DNA from: Desulfuromonadaceae bacterium
Lineage (GTDB): Bacteria > Desulfobacterota > Desulfuromonadia > Geobacterales > Pseudopelobacteraceae
Assembly: GCA_028712665.1 (NCBI GenBank)
Contig: JAQTRC010000006.1
Coordinates: 1 to 59,184, forward strand
Direction: 5' to 3'
DNA: 59,184 nt
Shown here: piece after piece, positions 45,191 to 53,891 of the stretch
How the letters are laid out: every line of letters starts with the position of its first letter
Numbering within the stretch: position 1 is the stretch's first letter
The notes under the pieces: model-generated
The model's input: only the letters and a program-made list of their open reading frames with translations
Told to the model about the DNA's origin: nothing
Database searches by the model: none
Program-made: the position numbers and the translations under genes

Positions 45191-46714
45191 CTACTTAAGA
45201 GGCATGGAAAACCACCCAGGAGTGGCATGCGTGAGAAAAAACGGAAAATCGGATGCGATTAATACTAAAGCCGCCGCTGCAGTTATGGAGAAACGGGCAT
45301 ACTTTCCATTAAACAGGCGCAACAGGTAGAAGCAGGAGAATACATAGAGCGGCCCTATTACGGGGAAAATGTAACGCCCCTGCAGAGCAATGGGAAAGGA
45401 TGCAAAGTAAACGTATATCCGGTAATTCACTCCATACATCAGGAAGATGCCGTAAAGGGCGGATATAATTCCCAAAAACGATGGGAGCAGCCCGTCCCTC
45501 TTTGGCCGACAACGAATCAGGACGGCAAGAGCGGTCAACAGCATGAGGATTACAACCGGCAAGATCGTGGGCCACTCGTTGAACATGGCAAGATGCCCTG
45601 AGATGCCAAAAACGCTCGACAACATTTGCTTCCCCCAGGGTACTATATACGAAAAGGGTCCCATAAGGTTGGCGCCGCTGTACAGATACTGCAGATAATT
45701 CCGGACAAGGTAGACGACCGCCCCTTGATCGCCCGGATGTTCTATGTACGAGGCCATTAGAAGAGCCTGATCGTATGAGATGCTCTGTTCCTTAAAAAGC
45801 GTGAAGATGGTGTCACGGGCGGAGATGCGATACTGCATGGCGATTTCGGGCGAAAGGACCGCAGACATCTCCGGGGCGATTTTTTTATAGCCAAGTAAAT
45901 TTCCGCCGTAGAGATGGAGGTTCAGTAACATAAAGAATGAGATTGCGAGAAGAAGAGCAATCGACCTCCTGCTCCGGTCATGGAGATATGCCGTCATAGC
46001 CGGTCCGAATGCACGAATATTTCTGAACTCATGAACAACCAGCAGAAGGTTCAAAACCAGAACCAGCGGCAGAAAAGAGCTCTTTGTCATACAGCCCGCA
46101 AGCTGGCATAACAGTGATCCAGCCAACAGGTGAGGCGAGCGGTTTTGAAAAAAGCTCATCAGATAATAGACTGACATTGCAGCAAGCAAATTGGTTAGAT
46201 TATCGTACGATACGGAAGCTGACAGGAATGTAAACATGCTAGTATTTGTCATCGCGACGATCAGCAGAATTTGGGGAAGGGGGTCGATCGTGAGGAGCCT
46301 GAGAGTGCGCCAGACAAAGTATACGGTGCCGAAGGCTAACGGAATATTAATAAGACGCAGAAACAAAAGGTCCGACATGCCGAACAGATTCAAGAGCAGT
46401 AGCTTCCCCATTACCCAGTAATATAACCAGGGGACATTGGTAACAAGTCCGTACCGGTATGTCTCCGGTGAATTCTCAGGCAACAGTAAAACTTGCGAGA
46501 AAATTCTGCAGAGCCCCATATGCGTCACTTCGTCCGGCGGGACAAAATCAGAAATGGTCACTGCGTAAAAAACAAGCCGCAGAGCAAAATATAACAGGAG
46601 AAATCCAACTATCCATTTTAGCTGCAGCTCGGACGGAATGCTCTCCTGCTTGTCGCTTTCCAGGCAGGATGTCACTGCTGAGGGATCTATTTGTATTGAC
46701 GATTTACCATTCAT
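45191..46714 (-). CDS. DUF2142-like/GT-C membrane glycosyltransferase (second copy)
   Basis: A 507-residue membrane protein closely similar to the product at 27806-29338. It has FVPPDEVTHMGLCRIF, YRYGLVTNVPWLYYWVMGK, LFGMSDLLFLRLINIPLAFG, SASVSYDNLTNLLAAM and GRYIFPVIGP in the same order. Both members of the pair have a hydrophilic N-terminal extension of 35-40 residues. It is likely a periplasmic-face sugar transferase. It is encoded in the second glycan cluster between GT39 and flippase-type genes. Confidence 0.72.
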   Translation of the reverse strand: MNGKSSIQIDPSAVTSCLESDKQESIPSELQLKWIVGFLLLYFALRLVFYAVTISDFVPPDEVTHMGLCRIFSQVLLLPENSPETYRYGLVTNVPWLYYWVMGKLLLLNLFGMSDLLFLRLINIPLAFGTVYFVWRTLRLLTIDPLPQILLIVAMTNTSMFTFLSASVSYDNLTNLLAAMSVYYLMSFFQNRSPHLLAGSLLCQLAGCMTKSSFLPLVLVLNLLLVVHEFRNIRAFGPAMTAYLHDRSRRSIALLLAISFFMLLNLHLYGGNLLGYKKIAPEMSAVLSPEIAMQYRISARDTIFTLFKEQSISYDQALLMASYIEHPGDQGAVVYLVRNYLQYLYSGANLMGPFSYIVPWGKQMLSSVFGISGHLAMFNEWPTILPVVILMLLTALAVLIRCRPKRDGLLPSFLGIISALYGIFLMYGVNYRIYVYFASFPIALQGRYIFPVIGPLYVFSCFYLLRLFNGKYARFSITAAAALVLIASDFPFFLTHATPGWFSMPLK

Positions 46715-46737
46715 GGTTCTGTTTACTCATATCCGGT

Positions 46738-47691
46738 TTAAAGCTGTTGGGATCGGCCTGACGAAAACACTTTAAGCTTGATGCCAATATAAAAAGCCAT
46801 CAAACCGAGTAGCGCTTCGGCAAGCAAGAACATGACGCGGGATAGGATTGGAAACAGCAGGGCTGTCTGAACATTCATTACATTATTCAGCATCAACAGC
46901 ATAAATCCTTCCCGAACGCCCAGGCCGGCCGGTGTGAAGACCGCAAGGTAGCCGACCAGCCATGATAGGGACATTGAAGCAATAAGCGCAAACAGTTCTC
47001 TTGTTTCTATCTGCAGACCGACGCCTTTGGCCAGAAAATAACCGGAAAAACCGGTTAGAAGCCAACTGCACGCATATATGAACTGTACATAAACGAGTAA
47101 CGGTATTGAGTTAGTCAGGAGCTGGATATCCTGTTTGAAATATTTATTTACAGCAGTAATGATCTTGTTTAACAAGATGGAATTACAGGTTATGTATAAT
47201 ACGTTTAAAAGTAGCAGAACCGTAGAAGATATTATGATGAGGTTGGCATTTATCAGATCGGTGTACAGAGATGTATAGACAAGGCCAAGGTACAGCGATA
47301 CGGTGATGGAGCCGATTATGCAAATCAAATCAGAATGAAATATCTTTGAATTTGAGATGCCGTACTTTTTCAGCCATGCCAATTGTGCTGTATACATCCA
47401 GATTCTACCCGGCAGGTACTTAAACAGACCGCTGGCATTTAAAATTGCAATGCTTTCAGGAAATGTAAGTTCATGCTCCTTTAGATGCCTGTTGATGCAT
47501 GCCTTCCAGATATACGTATCCAGAAGATATGACAGAATCAATAATGACAGAGAAACCGTCAGGAAGTAAATATTAACTGTGAACGTATGATTATGCAGCA
47601 CCGTCCAGTTTTTCTTTAATTCCAGGAAATAAAAATAACCAATCAAAATAATGATCAGAACAGAAGCGGATATCCTCAGAGTCTTTTTCAT
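46738..47691 (-). CDS. UPF0104/AglD-like flippase-domain membrane protein
   Basis: A 317-residue membrane protein with about eight helices, of the lysylphosphatidylglycerol synthase TM-region (LPG_synthase_TM/UPF0104) family. Signature segments are FKYLPGRIWMYTAQ near residue 90 and FTPAGLGVREGFMLLMLNNV near residue 250. Members are often found in glycan clusters, where a lipid flippase or transferase role is proposed. An in-frame TTG at 47724 would overlap the methyltransferase stop by 8 nt; the ATG at 47691 gives the usual N-terminus. Confidence 0.75.
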   Translation of the reverse strand: MKKTLRISASVLIIILIGYFYFLELKKNWTVLHNHTFTVNIYFLTVSLSLLILSYLLDTYIWKACINRHLKEHELTFPESIAILNASGLFKYLPGRIWMYTAQLAWLKKYGISNSKIFHSDLICIIGSITVSLYLGLVYTSLYTDLINANLIIISSTVLLLLNVLYITCNSILLNKIITAVNKYFKQDIQLLTNSIPLLVYVQFIYACSWLLTGFSGYFLAKGVGLQIETRELFALIASMSLSWLVGYLAVFTPAGLGVREGFMLLMLNNVMNVQTALLFPILSRVMFLLAEALLGLMAFYIGIKLKVFSSGRSQQL

Positions 47692-47716
47692 CAAGGGTAT
47701 GCAGGGTCCTTTCCGA

Positions 47717-48514
47717 TCATGCAACTTCCAGCCTGAATACGATATCGGTAGGTTTTCTACTATTAATCAGCCCTGTTCTGCCAGCATTATCACCCATCAA
47801 TTTTCTGTCGAAGTGAAAAAAACACTCCGCCCTGTTTGCCAATCTCTTCGGCAGGAAATTACAGATGACATGTATCAGTTTGTATATAGGGCCATGATGC
47901 CTTTCCCCCATTACAACATATCCCTGAATGTTGAAGCCGGAAGCACGGAAAATTTCGGTATATTCTTCTATCGTACGATAATAGCAATTGATTCTGCCGT
48001 CGCGGTACTCCGTTTGCGAGCAGCTTTTAACCTGCTCCAGAACTACAGCAGTTTTCAAATGCGGTAATGCTTTCCTGTAATTTGTCAATGTTTCAATAAT
48101 TTCGTTTCTGTCAAACAGGTACATCAGCACCCATACGATATACATCTTGTTAACTGACGACTCTCCAAGTTTTCCCAATTCATTGGATTTCAGATAGATC
48201 GTATTCGCTCTCTTTCGAACATTTGCTCTGCAGTCATCAATAAATTTGTCGATGATATCTATCCCGTAGACTGTATGTACAAATTGAGCCATGTATTCGG
48301 TCAGCCTTCCAATTCCGGATCCGATTTCCAGCAAGGTATCCATTATTTCGGGTTGCAACGATTCCTGCAGATAACATTTAAGATATCCGTCAATATAGGA
48401 ATTCTTAACCCCCTTGACATCAGCAGGGTCCAGAACTTTACGAAGGGCATCGATTTCATCATTTTCCTGAACTGATGCCTGATGTAGCCAGTAATCTTGT
48501 ATTTCTTTTTTCAT
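47717..48514 (-). CDS. Class I SAM-dependent methyltransferase
   Basis: A 265-residue protein with a methyltransferase core. Motif I is MDTLLEIGSGIGRLTEYMAQ, followed by YGIDIIDKFIDDCRANV, and a motif IV-like VNKMYIVWVLMYLFD. The C-terminal part contains TYFRTIEEYTEIF-like sequence and a basic region. It most probably modifies a glycan or lipid intermediate. The short spacing of TAGGAT before the ATG is tight but acceptable. It lies 36 bases from the FemAB/GNAT-like gene upstream. Confidence 0.78.
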   Translation of the reverse strand: MKKEIQDYWLHQASVQENDEIDALRKVLDPADVKGVKNSYIDGYLKCYLQESLQPEIMDTLLEIGSGIGRLTEYMAQFVHTVYGIDIIDKFIDDCRANVRKRANTIYLKSNELGKLGESSVNKMYIVWVLMYLFDRNEIIETLTNYRKALPHLKTAVVLEQVKSCSQTEYRDGRINCYYRTIEEYTEIFRASGFNIQGYVVMGERHHGPIYKLIHVICNFLPKRLANRAECFFHFDRKLMGDNAGRTGLINSRKPTDIVFRLEVA

Positions 48515-48550
48515 ATCCTACCGCTATCTCTGATTACGATGCGACAAATA

Positions 48551-49543
48551 TTAAAACCCGGTGTTTTTCATAACAAATTTATAGGCTGCGCTGTTACGCA
48601 GCCTGTTCCTTAAAACTCTGGATAGTTGCATAAATGGCGATTCATAGATACGAACCTGTTTCAGTTGGGGAGAAAACCCCCCTTTGAACTCGATCACCCC
48701 TTCAATACCACTGCTGGGAAGAAAATCATAGATCAGAAAGCCCTTGTCGCAGGCATCCTTGATTATCTGATACTGCAATACATGGGTGGCATTGAGTTTC
48801 TTGTAAAAGGTCTGCGAGGTGGCGCTGTGCCAGTAGGCAACGTGCCTGTTGTGATAAAAACAGAGCGCGCCGGATATCAAATTCCCATCATGCCTGGCAA
48901 GCCATAGCTTTATCTTGGGTGATCGTCTTTTGTACAGAGATTCGAACAATTCCCAGGCATAATCGTTTGTGGCGCTCTTTCCCCAGCGGGACAGGTTGTC
49001 CTGGTATATATCGAAGTAGTTTCTCCAATCCTCTTCAGTTCCAGCCTGCTCAACCACTATTCCCTGTCTCAGCCCCTTCTTGGTTCGGGTATAGTGCCCC
49101 ATAGCCCACTCCTTGAAGATCAATTCAAATCCACGGGTCAGATCCAGGTACTGGGTGGAATCTTCACTGTTTAACCCCGGTAGTTGGTTTGTCAACTCAT
49201 CGTAGGGATTGACCACGCAGCGCAGCATCTTGAGGCTCTTCAGGAGATTGGAGAGATCTCCTCTCTCCTCCGCTGACAATGCGCCAATTGTAAGAAAGCC
49301 GCCCATCCCCTTGGGGGCAAGAAAGTGCGCCGTGACGACTCCCTTAAACAGTTTCAGGCGGGTCAGGGGGAGCAGCGCCTTTTTGCCGCTCTCGAAGGAG
49401 ATGAGCTTCGTATCGTTTTCAAAACCGGCATAATCGGCCCATATGTCAAACCACTCCCTCGTTTGAAAATATATTGCCGACTCCGCCGAATCAGCGAAAT
49501 AGTCCCACTCTTCATCCGTAGCGTTTCTAATGGAGGTTATCAA
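48551..49543 (-). CDS. FemAB/GNAT-like (BioF2-type) acyl- or aminoacyl-transferase
   Basis: A 330-residue protein with two tandem GNAT-like halves. It starts ATDEEWDYFADSAESAIYFQ, and has HFLAPKGMGGFLTIG, GALCFYHNRHVAYWHSATS and YDFLPSSGIEGVIEFKGGF, as in Acetyltransf_6 (FemAB-like) proteins of exopolysaccharide clusters. It may attach an acyl or aminoacyl group to a sugar or lipid-linked intermediate. The start is a TTG near GGGACG. It is the third gene of the run that also holds GT4 and DegT genes. Confidence 0.75.
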   Translation of the reverse strand: MITSIRNATDEEWDYFADSAESAIYFQTREWFDIWADYAGFENDTKLISFESGKKALLPLTRLKLFKGVVTAHFLAPKGMGGFLTIGALSAEERGDLSNLLKSLKMLRCVVNPYDELTNQLPGLNSEDSTQYLDLTRGFELIFKEWAMGHYTRTKKGLRQGIVVEQAGTEEDWRNYFDIYQDNLSRWGKSATNDYAWELFESLYKRRSPKIKLWLARHDGNLISGALCFYHNRHVAYWHSATSQTFYKKLNATHVLQYQIIKDACDKGFLIYDFLPSSGIEGVIEFKGGFSPQLKQVRIYESPFMQLSRVLRNRLRNSAAYKFVMKNTGF

Positions 49544-49564
49544 CTCGTCCCGCCTGTACCATTT

Positions 49565-50725
49565 TCAAGAGTGATCCTGTATAAGGGGATCTCCGGTGTC
49601 CAGCCATCTTTTCACCGTACTTTCTATCCCGAATTTCTCGAATGCATTTTTGACGCCTGTCTGGAAAGTTTTCCTATCACTCTTTATCGCCTTAACCAGT
49701 GCGTATGCAAATGCCTGGGCAGTGACCTCATCGGCCACGATTCCGCATCCGAATTCATTAATCAGAGGCCCCAGGTCGCCGACCGGCATTGAAACAACCG
49801 GTGTGCCGATTTGCAGGGCATCGGAAAACACGACGGGAATACTTTCAATTCTTGAAGGTATCACCAAAAAAGAAACAGAGTCCAGACAGTTGGATAATTG
49901 CTGAGCCTCGATCGGACCGTTTATTTCAATCCAGTTGCCTAGCCTCATCTCTGCGACCAACATTCTAAGCTCGTTTTCCATTGGACCGAGTCCGTACATA
50001 TGAACATGGATGGAGTTTCTCTCTTTTGGGGAGAGACAGGAAACTGCCCGTATGAGCAGGTCGGGGCCCTTGTTGATGTGATATCTCCCGACAAATAGTA
50101 AATGATAGATATTTTGCGAGCAGGGCAGGAACATCTTTTCTTTTGGAAGGGGGATAATCCTGCTTGAATAGAGGATCTCGCATGGTACGCCGGTGATTTT
50201 TTTCACCTCCTGGCAAAGTTCCATGCCGTCGGCGAATACCCTGTCGGCGTTTTTTATGACCAATCTCAAAACAGCTTTGCCAATCAGAGGGATTTTTCTT
50301 ATTTTCCAGATATCCGATCCCAGTGCCCAGATATCGTAAGGGATATTCCCTATGAGCTTTCCTATAAGCCCGAAAATTCCAGATGGCACCGCCCACATGC
50401 AAAGGGTGCGCTCAACCGAATATGACCTGTTTATTACTAGCGTGTTTCTCGCGCCCTGTATGAAAAACAGAGAAATAATCCACCAGTTCCTTGGACTCAT
50501 AAGATTTATCGAGGCAAGTTCCTGATCTCCCCCCTTCCATGGCGCCGGAACGAGGGAAATGCCTGGGTCCGGGATATACACCTTTTTCTTCGCCGCAGGC
50601 TGCACTACGACGCTATGGCCGGCAGCAGCAAGCTCCAGGGCAAATTGTCGGATAAATAACCCCGCTGTTCCTGAAGGATCGTTTGGATCTGCGGGGTAAG
50701 AACTGGTGATGATCTGGACGTTCAC
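49565..50725 (-). CDS. Family 4 glycosyltransferase
   Basis: A 386-residue GT-B enzyme. The N-terminal domain begins NVQIITSSYPADPNDPSGT and contains HSVVVQPAAKKK. The donor site holds FVGRYHINKGPDLLIRAVSC and VIPSRIESIPVVFSDALQIG, where the usual E-x7-E is represented by E-S-I-P-V. Its GTG overlaps the stop of the upstream aminotransferase gene (GTGA), so the two are coupled. The donor is likely an amino sugar made by that aminotransferase, an inference from coupling. Confidence 0.85.
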   Translation of the reverse strand: MNVQIITSSYPADPNDPSGTAGLFIRQFALELAAAGHSVVVQPAAKKKVYIPDPGISLVPAPWKGGDQELASINLMSPRNWWIISLFFIQGARNTLVINRSYSVERTLCMWAVPSGIFGLIGKLIGNIPYDIWALGSDIWKIRKIPLIGKAVLRLVIKNADRVFADGMELCQEVKKITGVPCEILYSSRIIPLPKEKMFLPCSQNIYHLLFVGRYHINKGPDLLIRAVSCLSPKERNSIHVHMYGLGPMENELRMLVAEMRLGNWIEINGPIEAQQLSNCLDSVSFLVIPSRIESIPVVFSDALQIGTPVVSMPVGDLGPLINEFGCGIVADEVTAQAFAYALVKAIKSDRKTFQTGVKNAFEKFGIESTVKRWLDTGDPLIQDHS

Positions 50726-51885
50726 TTTTTGGCGCTCTCCAAAATAATCGAACGGACAGCGCTGATGACGTCCTCTGTGTCCTGCACGGTAAGTTTGGGG
50801 GATATCGGCAGACTGACCGTCTCTCTGCCGAAAGCGTACGCCTCTGGGAAATCCTCTTTCCTCCAGGAAAAGGTTCTTTGGTAATAGGGGTGCTCCGGCA
50901 AGGACATATAATGGACGCCGACACCGATATTTCTCTCTGTCATCGCCTTAAGAAATTCGTCTCTGCTTACGCCGCTGTTTTCGGGCCGGATTCGAATGGT
51001 AAACAGGTGATAGGAGTGCCGGATCTCTTTTTCAATGGGTGGGGGGAGCCCGATATTCAAATCGGCGAAGGCTTCCAAATATCTGTTCCAGATTATCTGC
51101 CGTCTCCGCCAGTATTCGTCGATTCTCCGGAGCTGGTGAATACCGATTGCGGCCTGCAGATCCATCATGTTGTACTTAAAGCCGGCCTCTTCCACAAAGT
51201 ACTGTTTGTAACCCGAGTCGGAAAAGCGTTTCCAGGCATCGTGGCTCAGGCCATGCAGCGCCATTGTTTTGATGCGGGAAAGCATGGATTCGTCACGACT
51301 TATTATCATGCCCCCCTCTCCGGTTGTGATGTTCTTGGTGGCGTAAAAGCTGAAACAGCCAAGATCGCCTATGGTGCCGGCCTTCCTCCCCCGATATTCA
51401 GACTCGATGGCATGGGCACAATCTTCGATAATCTTAATGTTTCGAAATTTTGCCAGATCGGCTATTGCATCCATATCAGATGGACGTCCGGCAAAATGAA
51501 CTATCAAGAGCGCTTTGGTCCGGGGGGTTATTTTCTTTTCAATTTCATGTACATCTATGTTCAGCGTAGTTGGGTCGATATCTGCCAGCACCGGCCTGGC
51601 GCCTGAGTGAATAATGGCGTTTACTGTTGCGCAAAAGGTCATCGGGGTCGTTATGACTTCGTCCCCGGCGCCAAGTCCGAGCGCCAGGCAGGCCAGGTGC
51701 AAGGCCGCCGTGCAGGAATTCACCGCAGCGGCATTTTCGATCCCCTTGTAATCGGCAAACTCTTTTTCAAATTGATGGACTTTCGGGCCGGTGCCAAGCC
51801 ATGCGCTTCTCATGGAGTCCAAGACTTCATCCATCTCATCCAGTTCGATCAGTGGTTGTCCAAAAACTAAAAAGTCTTTTCGCAT
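50722..51885 (-). CDS. DegT/DnrJ/EryC1/StrS-family sugar aminotransferase
   Basis: A 387-residue pyridoxal-phosphate enzyme that would aminate a keto-sugar nucleotide. The cofactor lysine is Lys184 in CFSFYATKNITTGEGGM, with Asp155 in KIIEDCAHAIES and the ring-stacking segment NSCTAALHLACLALG near residue 56-70. SAWLGTGPKV is typical of the family start. The ATG at 51885 has AAGGAA upstream; the frame to 51921 lacks one. It is the first gene of the second glycan cluster and provides an amino sugar for it. Confidence 0.9.
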   Translation of the reverse strand: MRKDFLVFGQPLIELDEMDEVLDSMRSAWLGTGPKVHQFEKEFADYKGIENAAAVNSCTAALHLACLALGLGAGDEVITTPMTFCATVNAIIHSGARPVLADIDPTTLNIDVHEIEKKITPRTKALLIVHFAGRPSDMDAIADLAKFRNIKIIEDCAHAIESEYRGRKAGTIGDLGCFSFYATKNITTGEGGMIISRDESMLSRIKTMALHGLSHDAWKRFSDSGYKQYFVEEAGFKYNMMDLQAAIGIHQLRRIDEYWRRRQIIWNRYLEAFADLNIGLPPPIEKEIRHSYHLFTIRIRPENSGVSRDEFLKAMTERNIGVGVHYMSLPEHPYYQRTFSWRKEDFPEAYAFGRETVSLPISPKLTVQDTEDVISAVRSIILESAKK

Positions 51886-52210
51886 AACGACCGGTTCCTT
51901 CTCTGTACGACACGGCAGCAATCTGCTTTGAAATCCATTTCAACAGATCAGACAACTCGCAATACGAATACCTCGGCTTTATAAGTTCTGCTTGATTCCG
52001 GCGCCTTTTTGCGGCTGCTCATTCAGCTGACGCAACCCTTGTATTTACTGCAACGCCTTTGTATCAACATGTTCAGGAGAGTTGGCCCTGCGTGGTTGAC
52101 AAATTTTCAGGGGGGATGAGATGGGGCGCTTCCTGCTCACTTAGTTGAAGTAAGAGTTGGGCAGGGGAGACTCCCATGTGGATATTGTCATGGAGTTTCC
52201 TGAAAGACGA
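51886..52210. other. Intergenic region upstream of the aminotransferase gene
   Basis: About 325 bases without a supported gene. It has an isolated TTGACA at 52097-52102 on the plus strand without a convincing partner, and GGGGGG/GGGG runs near 52110-52130. No heptad array and no RNA gene was recognised. It marks the right edge of the second glycan cluster. Confidence 0.4.
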
Positions 52211-52639
52211 TTATTTATCCACCTCAGCCCGCATCTCCGGCGACAACGATTCCCGCAGTTCGACTACCTTAACCTTCAATCTCCGCCAGGCGCGAATACC
52301 ATAAATAACTGCTCCGGCCATTAGGAGATGCTTGATCATCAGGGCCGGCACCTGCAGTTTATCGGCAAAATGGTTCCACTCGAAGCTGGTGTAGAAAATA
52401 GTGCGTGGCACACCACCTATAATTATCCACCAGAGCGAAAAGCGGAAGAATTTGACCATCTGCTTATGCATCTTCAGGAAGAATACAGTCGCAACCGGCG
52501 TATTCATCGCAGCCTCTGTACGGACAATGGCATGCAGCACAAAAGCGCTGGCCATCATCAGAGCTGTTGCCACATCATGGAAATAATTATTCATCATGAT
52601 GGCGACCCCAAGGGCGGGGGTTATTTCGAATGTAGGCAT
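52211..52639 (-). CDS. Small membrane protein with intramembrane histidines, unknown function
   Basis: A 142-residue protein with four hydrophobic segments (about 8-22, 28-43, 65-83 and 98-116). Histidines in NNYFHDVAT, FVLHAIVR, KMHKQM and IKHLLMAG could bind heme, a speculation based on position near cytochrome c maturation genes. The C-terminal tail is charged and amphipathic. I do not recognise the family with confidence. GGA precedes the ATG by about nine bases. It is separated from the WG-repeat gene by about 95 bases with weak heptad-like units (52672-52737). Confidence 0.5.
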   Translation of the reverse strand: MPTFEITPALGVAIMMNNYFHDVATALMMASAFVLHAIVRTEAAMNTPVATVFFLKMHKQMVKFFRFSLWWIIIGGVPRTIFYTSFEWNHFADKLQVPALMIKHLLMAGAVIYGIRAWRRLKVKVVELRESLSPEMRAEVDK

Positions 52640-52734
52640 GTTGCGTTTCCTTTTGTCTATTTATTCAGCTAAAAAGGCTGAGGGGCGAAGGTAAATCTGG
52701 TAATCGGTTAAACTTGGCCTTGAAGCTTTATCCT

Positions 52735-53820
52735 TCATTTCTCCTTCTTTGCCGTCGTTGATTTGAAGTGGGTGTAATAATGGGTAAGTTGGTCAATAGA
52801 TCGCTGGTCCCACTCAAAGCGTGGCTCTATTACCATCTTCCCGGTCTTGTCTATAAAGCCGCACTTGTCTCCCACCTTGACCGGCGCAACGCCTTCCACA
52901 AATATCGAACCAGCGTCAAATTGAGGTTTAATGACCATATTGCCCTTTTTATCCATATATCCGACTTTTCCCTTGACCATCATTGGCGCCAGTCCTTCGG
53001 TAAAAATGGTCGGCGAGGGGAACTCCTTGTCAATGATCGGTTTTCCTGTATGGTCAATCAGTTGCCAGGTATCCTTCTTCTGCACCGCCGCAACTCCATC
53101 GTTAAAGTTTGTCGCCAAACTGTACTGGGCAGGTATTACCATTTTCCCGGTATGGTCAATAAAGCCAATCATACCGAATTTGCCGTTTATCTTGACCATT
53201 GCCAGTCCGTCGCGGAACATGGCTGCGTCGTAGAACTGCTCAGGGATGACTACTTTGCCGCTCTTGTCTATATAGCCACGCTTGGCGCCAATTTTAACCG
53301 CCGCCAGCCCTTCGGAGAAATGCGATGCGTCATCAAATTGGGGTTTGATGGCGAATTTGCCTTTGTCATCGATAAAGCCCGCTTTGGCGCCGCTTCCCTC
53401 TGGGACGATCACAGCCGCCATCCCTTCGGTAAAGCCGAATGTCGAGATATATTTGTAATCAGCCACTATCTTTCCGGTCTGGTCAATGTAGCCCCACATG
53501 TCCCCCTTGCGTACTGCCGCTCTCCCATTCAGGAAAATCGAGGCCTTGTCGAAGGTCGGAGGAATTGCCATTTTCCCGTCCGCATCGATATAACCATCCT
53601 TGCCGTCAACTTTAACCGCCGCCAGGCCCTCGGAAAAGATCGATGCAGAAGCATAATTGGGGAGAATGACAAGCGCGCCCCCCTGGTCGCAATATCCAAA
53701 TTTACCGTTGAAATTAACGAGCAGACGTAACGGCTCTTTCAGAGTGACCTTTTTTTCTTCACTTTTGCAAGCGGTGCAAAGTGTCAGTAATGCCAGTGCG
53801 AGTAATAGTAAACGTTTCAT
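52735..53820 (-). CDS. WG-repeat-containing lipoprotein
   Basis: A 361-residue exported lipoprotein. A signal peptide ends in LTLCTAC, giving a lipobox with a candidate acylated cysteine near residue 16-19. The rest is nine tandem units of about 38 residues of the WG-repeat/KWG type, each with a GYID--GK core (for example GKDGYIDADGKMAIPPTFD). These build a beta-propeller-like or solenoid surface and probably bind a partner or ligand. GGAG before the ATG at 53820 rules out the longer start (53886). It follows the ResB gene and a short heptad array. Ligand unknown. Confidence 0.85.
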   Translation of the reverse strand: MKRLLLLALALLTLCTACKSEEKKVTLKEPLRLLVNFNGKFGYCDQGGALVILPNYASASIFSEGLAAVKVDGKDGYIDADGKMAIPPTFDKASIFLNGRAAVRKGDMWGYIDQTGKIVADYKYISTFGFTEGMAAVIVPEGSGAKAGFIDDKGKFAIKPQFDDASHFSEGLAAVKIGAKRGYIDKSGKVVIPEQFYDAAMFRDGLAMVKINGKFGMIGFIDHTGKMVIPAQYSLATNFNDGVAAVQKKDTWQLIDHTGKPIIDKEFPSPTIFTEGLAPMMVKGKVGYMDKKGNMVIKPQFDAGSIFVEGVAPVKVGDKCGFIDKTGKMVIEPRFEWDQRSIDQLTHYYTHFKSTTAKKEK

Positions 53821-53843
53821 TTTATTCTCCATGTATTTTAAAG

Positions 53844-53890
53844 TCAGGCTGAAGGTTAAAGGTATAAGCAAGCCTTCAACCTTCAACCTA
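53844..53890. repeat. Short heptad array between ResB and WG-repeat genes
   Basis: GTCAGGCTGAAGGTTAAAGG on the left faces GCCTTCAACCTTCAACC on the right. It separates co-directional genes. The end of the ResB gene (LKLDR) lies just beyond the right arm. Confidence 0.75.
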
Positions 53891-53891
53891 T

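Noticed and set aside
50878-51606. Plus-strand ORF of 242 codons
   Set aside because: It is antisense to the aminotransferase gene, which has all family motifs.
52097-52130. TTGACA as a sigma-70 promoter
   Set aside because: No convincing -10 element at 16-18 bases and no plus-strand gene follows.
52768-53730. Long plus-strand ORF of 320 codons
   Set aside because: It is antisense to the WG-repeat gene; the regular coding repeats keep the opposite frame open. No family was recognised.
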